This document shows, in pieces, positions 59,772-64,000 of a DNA stretch of 64,000 bases (the stretch's first letter is position 1; each line of letters opens with the position of its first letter). The stretch spans positions 1,922,001 through 1,986,000 of the forward strand of contig CAVZZG010000003.1 in NCBI GenBank assembly GCA_963779685.1, in the 5' to 3' direction. Position numbers and translations under genes: made by a program. The stretch comes from CAVZZG01 sp963779685 (GTDB lineage: Bacteria > Actinomycetota > Thermoleophilia > Gaiellales > F1-60-MAGs149). The notes beneath the pieces are model-generated. The model was given only the letters and a program-made list of their open reading frames with translations. It did not search any database and was not told where the DNA came from.

Positions 59772-60035
59772 ATGCCGACTCAGATCGCGCTTCGCATCGC
59801 GGACGATCAGATCGCCAGCCTCGACCAGCTCGTCGTCGCCGGCAACTTCGACAACCGCACGGCCGCGATCCGGGCGGCGATCGACCTCCTGCTCGCCGAC
59901 GTTCGCGAGCGGGCCATCGCCGAGGCCTACCGCAAGGGCTACACGGCGTTCCCGCAGGAGGACTGGGCCGGCGAGGTGGGGCTCGCGCTGATGTCGGCAC
60001 GGCTGCGGGCGGACGGCGACGACGCTTCGCTGTGA
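59772..60035 (+). CDS. Ribbon-helix-helix antitoxin
   Basis: An 87-residue protein with a ribbon-helix-helix DNA-binding start (TQIALRIADDQIASLDQLVV, then NRTAAIRAAIDLLL) and a C-terminal toxin-neutralising region (RKGYTAFPQEDWAGEVG). As in MazE-like antitoxins, it would repress its own operon and bind the following toxin. The stop overlaps the toxin GTG by four bases (GTGA), the classic coupled arrangement. Confidence 0.9.
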   Translation: MPTQIALRIADDQIASLDQLVVAGNFDNRTAAIRAAIDLLLADVRERAIAEAYRKGYTAFPQEDWAGEVGLALMSARLRADGDDASL

Positions 60036-60342
60036 ACCGCGGCGACATCTACGACATCGATTTCGGCTGGGGCGTGCGCCCGGCGGTGATCGTCACGCGC
60101 GACGTGGCGATCCCGGTCTCCGCAACGTCACCGTCGCCGAGATCACGAGCCGGGTCCGAGGCCTGCCGACCGAGGTGACGCTCGAGCGCCGCAACGGGCT
60201 GACCCGCGACTGCGTGGCGAACTGCGACAACCTCTGGAGCATCCCCAAGGCGGCCCTCTCGCGGCGCCGCGGCGAGCTGGCGCCGGAGCAGACGCGCCAG
60301 CTCAACGAGGCGCTTCGGATCGCTCTCGCCCTCGACCGCTGA
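60032..60342 (+). pseudogene. MazF-like toxin (PemK family), frameshifted
   Basis: An endoribonuclease toxin of the MazF/PemK type, about 103 residues if repaired. It starts MNRGDIYDIDFGWGVRPAVI from GTG at 60032; after AIPV (about 60120) the frame breaks. One missing base restores LRNVTVAEITSRVRGLPTEV and the rest of the MazF C-terminal half (RRNGLTRDCVANCDNLWSI, RRRGELAPEQTRQL), ending at TGA 60340-60342. The first half continues into a short out-of-frame stop. Either the toxin is inactivated (common in decaying modules) or a base was lost in assembly. Confidence 0.82.
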
Positions 60343-60352
60343 CGCGGGCTGC

Positions 60353-60358
60353 GATGCT
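60353..60358 (+). promoter_or_regulatory. -10-like GATGCT before the ThDP enzyme gene
   Basis: GATGCT, six bases, then ATG at 60365. Same leaderless spacing as the other first genes. No -35 box is clear. Confidence 0.35.
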
Positions 60359-60364
60359 ACCGCC

Positions 60365-62023
60365 ATGCGGATCGGTGGCCACATCGTCGCGGACGCGCTG
60401 CGCCGGAACGGCACGGACGTCGTGTTCTGCGTGCCGGGCGAGAGCTTCCTCGACATCCTGGACGGCCTCGTCGACCATCGCGACGCGATCCGACTCGTCA
60501 CGATGCGCCACGAGGCTTCGGCCGCGAACGCCGCGGAGGCCTACGGCAAGCTCACCGGCCGGCCGGGCGTGGTGATGGTGACGCGCGGCCCGGGCGCGAG
60601 CCAGGCCGTAGTCGGGGTGCACACGGCCCGGCAGGACTCGACGCCGATGATCCTGATCGTTGGGCAGGTGAACTCGCCGCAACGTGGCCGGGAGGCGTTC
60701 CAGGAGATCGACTACGGCGAGCTGTTCGGCGGCAGCTCGGTTGCCAAGTGGGTGGCCGAGGCATCCTCGCCCGACGAGCTGCCGGGCCTCGTGGCCGAGG
60801 CGTACGGCCGCGCGGTCTCCGGGCGTCCCGGGCCGGTCGTGCTGTCGCTGCCCGAGGACGTGCTGCGGGCCACGTCGGACGCGCCGGACGCGCCCGCAGC
60901 GGGTCGGGTCGCGCCGGCGCCGGGCGATCTCGCGCCCCTGCGCGACCTCTTGGCGGCTGCGACGCGCCCGCTGGTGCTGGTCGGCGGCAGTGGCTGGACC
61001 GGCCAGGCCTGCGATCAGCTGCGGGCGTTCTGCGAGGCAAGCGGCCTCGCAGTCGCCGCCGGCTTCCGCTGCCAGGACCTGATCGACAACGGCAGCCCGA
61101 GCTACGTCGGTCACGTCGGGCTGGCGACAGACCCCCGGCTGCAGGCGCGGGTGCGCGAGGCGGATGTCGTCATCGCCGTCGGCGAGCGGCTGGGTGGCGC
61201 GACGACGCACGGCTACACGCTGCTCGACCCGCAGCGGATGGAGGCGCGCCTGGTGCACGTCCAGCCCGAGGCGGCCGAGCTCGGCCGTGTCTACCGGCCC
61301 GACCTCGGCATCGTCAGCGGCATGCCCGAGTTCGCCGCAGCGCTGTCGATGCTGGCGCCGGTCGATGGCAGCCGCTGGTCGGCGTGGCGCGAAGCGGCCC
61401 GCGCCGACTACCTGGCAGACCTGGAGCCTCCGCCGGCCTCGGGGCGGGGTGTCGACCTGGCCGCCGCGCTCCATCACCTGCGCGGGGTGCTGCCGCAAGA
61501 CGCCATCGTCTGCTCCGGCGCCGGCAACTACACGTTCTTCTGCCACCGGTACCTGACCTTCGGGCGCTTCCGCAGCCAGCTGGCGCCTACGAGCGGCGCC
61601 ATGGGCTACGGCTTCCCGGCCGCCATCGCCGCCAAGCTCGTGCACCCTGATCGCCCGGTGGTCTGCGTCGCGGGAGACGGCTGCTTCCAGATGGCGCTGC
61701 CGGAGCTCGCCACGGCCGTCGCCGAGCGCCTGCCGATGGCGATCCTGATCGCCGACAACGGCATGCTCGGGTCGATTCGCATGCACCAGGAGCGCCGCTA
61801 CCCGGGCCGGGTGTCCGGCACCGAGCTCGCAAATCCCGACTTCGCGGCGGTGGCCCGCGCATACGGTGCGGGCGCCGAGACCGTGGAGTCCGACGACGAG
61901 TTTCCGGCTGCCTTGGAACGGGCGATGACGGCGGACCGGCCGACGGTGGTGTGGATGAAGATCGACCCGGACGCCGTCAGCGCCCGCCAGCGACTGTCCG
62001 AGATGGCGGAGGACCCGATCTGA
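60365..62023 (+). CDS. Thiamine-diphosphate-dependent enzyme (acetolactate synthase/benzoylformate decarboxylase-like)
   Basis: A 552-residue three-domain ThDP enzyme. Catalytic Glu lies in MRHEASAANAAEAYGKLTG; the central nucleotide-binding-like domain is about 185-330; the ThDP motif GDGCFQMALPELATAVAE with ADN is near residue 435. It resembles acetolactate synthase-like and benzoylformate/benzaldehyde lyase types rather than the biosynthetic IlvB; no IlvN small subunit follows. The reaction is unknown; a carboligase or decarboxylase is likely. It starts an operon with an acetyltransferase and proline dehydrogenase. Confidence 0.87.
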   Translation: MRIGGHIVADALRRNGTDVVFCVPGESFLDILDGLVDHRDAIRLVTMRHEASAANAAEAYGKLTGRPGVVMVTRGPGASQAVVGVHTARQDSTPMILIVGQVNSPQRGREAFQEIDYGELFGGSSVAKWVAEASSPDELPGLVAEAYGRAVSGRPGPVVLSLPEDVLRATSDAPDAPAAGRVAPAPGDLAPLRDLLAAATRPLVLVGGSGWTGQACDQLRAFCEASGLAVAAGFRCQDLIDNGSPSYVGHVGLATDPRLQARVREADVVIAVGERLGGATTHGYTLLDPQRMEARLVHVQPEAAELGRVYRPDLGIVSGMPEFAAALSMLAPVDGSRWSAWREAARADYLADLEPPPASGRGVDLAAALHHLRGVLPQDAIVCSGAGNYTFFCHRYLTFGRFRSQLAPTSGAMGYGFPAAIAAKLVHPDRPVVCVAGDGCFQMALPELATAVAERLPMAILIADNGMLGSIRMHQERRYPGRVSGTELANPDFAAVARAYGAGAETVESDDEFPAALERAMTADRPTVVWMKIDPDAVSARQRLSEMAEDPI

Positions 62024-63213
62024 TGGCGATCGCCGTTCGCGACGTGGAGCCCGACGAGCACGAGGCGTTCCTCGACTGCCACCTCGCCGGGCAGGCCTAC
62101 AGCTACGACGATGAGCGCCGCGCCCAGGTTCTCCGCGACCTCGCACAACCCGGGCTGCGCCGGATCGGGGCGTACGAGGACGGTGCGCTGATCGGTGTCG
62201 GTCTCGACTTCGTCACCGACCTGACGATGCCGGGCGGCACGCAGATCCCGGTCGGGGCCCTGACATGGGTCGCGGTGCTGCCGACCCATCGCCGCCGCGG
62301 CGCGATGCGGGCCTTGATCGCCGCGCACCACGACGGATACCGGGAGCGCGGCCTGGCCGCTGGCACCCTGCTCGCCGCCCGCTCGTCGCTGTACGCCAGA
62401 TACGGGTACGGACCGGCCGTCTGGCAGGCGTCGCTCTCGATCGACACCCGCTACGGCGAGTTCCACGAGCCGCCGCCCGCGGGTTCGCTCGCGCTCGTCA
62501 CCGCTGCCGAGATCGCCCGCGAGGGACCGGCGATCTGGCGCGCCATGCAGGTCCGTCCCGGCGCGATGGGCCGCGCGCCGGAGGACTGGTCCTGGCTGGC
62601 TGCGTTTCCCGGCGAGCGGTACTTCTGCCTGTATCGCGACGAGGGTGGAACACCGCGCGGCTACGCCTCCTACAGCGTCGACGAGCGATGGACGACGCCC
62701 GACCCGGCCGGCCGGGTCGAGGTGACGGAGCTGATCGCGGCCGACGGCGGCGCCGAGGCGGCCCTCTGGCGGTACCTGCTCGACCTCGATCACATCACCG
62801 AGGTGCGCGCGCCGCATCGACCCACGGACGACCCGCTGCGGCACCGCCTGATCGAGCCACGCCGGCTCCGCACGAGCGAGATCCACGACCACCTGTGGCT
62901 CGCTCCCTTCGACCCCGCGCGGCTGCTCACCGCCCGGAGCGCCGGGGCTCCGGGGCGCTTCGTGCTCGGCATCGACGACCTGCGACTGGCGGTCGAGGCA
63001 GATGCCGACGGCGCGATCGCGTGCGCGGCGACGGCCGCCGAGCCCGACCTGTCGGTCGACCCGTCCGGTCTCGCGACCGTCCTGCTCGGCGCGACGAGCG
63101 TCACGACCCTCGCCGCCGCAGGCCGGGCGCACGTGCGTGACGCCGCAGTCCTCCGCACCGCCGACGCGCTGTTCGCCTGGTCGCCGCAGCCCTGGTGCCC
63201 ATTGGAGTTCTGA
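62023..63213 (+). CDS. Eis-like GNAT N-acetyltransferase
   Basis: A 396-residue acetyl-CoA-dependent acetyltransferase with the Eis three-part architecture: a GNAT domain containing GALTWVAVLPTHRRRGAMRAL (acetyl-CoA loop), a second GNAT-like half, and a C-terminal sterol-carrier-like domain whose last residues (WCPLEF) end in the free terminal carboxylate used by Eis enzymes. Targets of Eis relatives include aminoglycosides and polyamines; here the substrate is unknown. It overlaps the previous stop by one base (TGATG). Confidence 0.88.
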   Translation: MAIAVRDVEPDEHEAFLDCHLAGQAYSYDDERRAQVLRDLAQPGLRRIGAYEDGALIGVGLDFVTDLTMPGGTQIPVGALTWVAVLPTHRRRGAMRALIAAHHDGYRERGLAAGTLLAARSSLYARYGYGPAVWQASLSIDTRYGEFHEPPPAGSLALVTAAEIAREGPAIWRAMQVRPGAMGRAPEDWSWLAAFPGERYFCLYRDEGGTPRGYASYSVDERWTTPDPAGRVEVTELIAADGGAEAALWRYLLDLDHITEVRAPHRPTDDPLRHRLIEPRRLRTSEIHDHLWLAPFDPARLLTARSAGAPGRFVLGIDDLRLAVEADADGAIACAATAAEPDLSVDPSGLATVLLGATSVTTLAAAGRAHVRDAAVLRTADALFAWSPQPWCPLEF

Positions 63214-64000
63214 GTGCTCGACTCGCTCGCCGCCCGCGCCGTGCCGCTGCTGCCCCGCCCGCTCGTCCGGCGCTTCGCGGCCCCGTACATCGCGGGTGAG
63301 ACATTGCCCGATGCCTGCGGCACGGTCACGCGGCTGAACGGCGAGGGCATGCGGGCCACGATCGACGTGCTCGGCGAGGAGATCGCCGACATCGCCGATG
63401 CGCAGGCCATCCAGCGCACCTACCTGAGCGTGCTCGACGCCATCGCCGCGGAGCGTCTGGACGCCGACGTCAGCCTGAAGCCGACGGCGCTGGCGCTCAA
63501 GGTCGACCGGGCCCGGTGCCGCGCGCTGATCGCCGAGGTCGCTCGCCACGCCGGCGCGCGGGGCACCGGCGTCGAGATCGACATGGAGGACTCGTCGACC
63601 ACCACCGACACGCTCACCGTGGCCCGCGAGCTCCACGAGGGCGGCGATCGGAACGTCGGCATCGTGCTCCAGGCGATGCTCTACCGCACCCTCGCCGACG
63701 TCGCGTCCCTGGCCGACGTGCGGCCGAGGATCCGCGTCGTCAAGGGCATCTACGTCGAGCCCGCGAGCGTCGCGCACACCGGCTTCGACGCCATCCGCCG
63801 CGCCTACCTGGCGACCCTCGACGGCGTGCTCGAGATCGGGGCCTATCCGGCGATCGCCACCCACGACCAGTACCTCATCGACGAGTCGATCCGCCGCGTC
63901 CGCGATGTCGGCCTCGACCGCGACGGCTACGAGTTCCAGCTCCTGCTGGGCGTCCGCCCCGGCCTCGCCGAGCGCCTCATCGCCGCGGGCCACCGCGTCC
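63214..64000 (+). CDS. Proline dehydrogenase, 3' truncated by window end
   Basis: First 262 residues of a monofunctional FAD-dependent proline dehydrogenase, which oxidises proline to pyrroline-5-carboxylate. The frame is open to base 64,000 with no stop. Family features include VSLKPTALALKVD, GVEIDMEDSSTTTDT, VGIVLQAMLYRTLADV, RIRVVKGIYVEPASVA, YPAIATHDQYLI and FQLLLGVRPGLAERL. The GTG directly follows the previous TGA (TGAGTG), so it is translationally coupled to the acetyltransferase gene. Confidence 0.92.
   Translation, partial: MLDSLAARAVPLLPRPLVRRFAAPYIAGETLPDACGTVTRLNGEGMRATIDVLGEEIADIADAQAIQRTYLSVLDAIAAERLDADVSLKPTALALKVDRARCRALIAEVARHAGARGTGVEIDMEDSSTTTDTLTVARELHEGGDRNVGIVLQAMLYRTLADVASLADVRPRIRVVKGIYVEPASVAHTGFDAIRRAYLATLDGVLEIGAYPAIATHDQYLIDESIRRVRDVGLDRDGYEFQLLLGVRPGLAERLIAAGHRV

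Noticed and set aside
59768..60178. Plus-strand 136-residue frame beginning at 59768
   Set aside because: Out of frame over the antitoxin gene; only its part from 60032 is real coding sequence (the first half of the MazF-like toxin).

Overview
The window is 64 kb of very GC-rich DNA packed with genes, many in operons whose members overlap by 4 bases (ATGA or GTGA) or 1 base (TGATG). GTG starts are common, and TTG is used at least twice. Many operon-first genes have a -10-like hexamer only 6-7 bases before the start codon, the layout of leaderless mRNA. Together with an ATP-dependent DNA ligase, BMP-type nucleoside transport and purine, aromatic and amine catabolism genes, this suggests an Actinomycetota chromosome, possibly a soil Thermoleophilia. 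The phylum is a moderate inference and the class a weak one. No rRNA, tRNA, CRISPR array or prophage was seen.

Layout. 1-3.4 kb: glcDEF glycolate oxidase (glcD cut by the window edge). 3.4-6.2 kb: a PPOX-fold protein, then a SIS-domain protein and a GH35-like protein without recognisable catalytic residues. 6.3-9.7 kb: a membrane-anchored ATP-grasp protein with an Ntn (C45) hydrolase, and an SDR. 9.8-10.0 kb: a 189 bp MITE-like element. 10-14.2 kb: an acyl-CoA operon (phenylacetate-CoA-ligase-like, enoyl-CoA hydratase, solute-binding lipoprotein, MBL hydrolase). 14.2-16.1 kb: a mini zinc-ribbon protein, an orphan bS18, dispersed repeats and two small membrane proteins.

16.2-34.2 kb is a purine catabolic island. 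Adenine deaminase and an 8-oxoguanine/guanine deaminase feed xanthine dehydrogenase (three subunits). HIU hydrolase, OHCU decarboxylase, allantoinase and allantoate amidohydrolase follow, and a BMP/two-permease/ATPase importer probably brings substrate in. No urate oxidase is visible. A DUF3830 gene is co-transcribed with allC and the HIU hydrolase, and a molybdate-regulator-like protein follows adenine deaminase. Glyoxylate, a product of this pathway, is also the product of glycolate oxidase.

34-45.5 kb: membrane proteins (flippase-like, aquaporin, K+ channel), a kinase-M23-PLP lyase fusion, a sensor lacking its kinase domain, a racemase/GcvT-like pair and an ABC-2 exporter. 45.5-51.1 kb: an operon of HpaB-like monooxygenase, RidA, DUF1028 and copper amine oxidase with a divergent LysR regulator, a plausible undescribed amine or aromatic-amine pathway. 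51-55 kb: an M20 peptidase and a secreted M36 protease. 55-59.7 kb: MFS, class III aminotransferase and 2-oxoacid dehydrogenase E1 beta/alpha. 59.8-64 kb: an RHH/MazF-like toxin-antitoxin pair, a ThDP enzyme, an Eis-like acetyltransferase and proline dehydrogenase (cut by the window end).

Three genes (PaaK-like, HpaB-like, MazF-like) each carry one apparent single-base frameshift with otherwise intact coding on both sides. These may be assembly indels or recent lesions.
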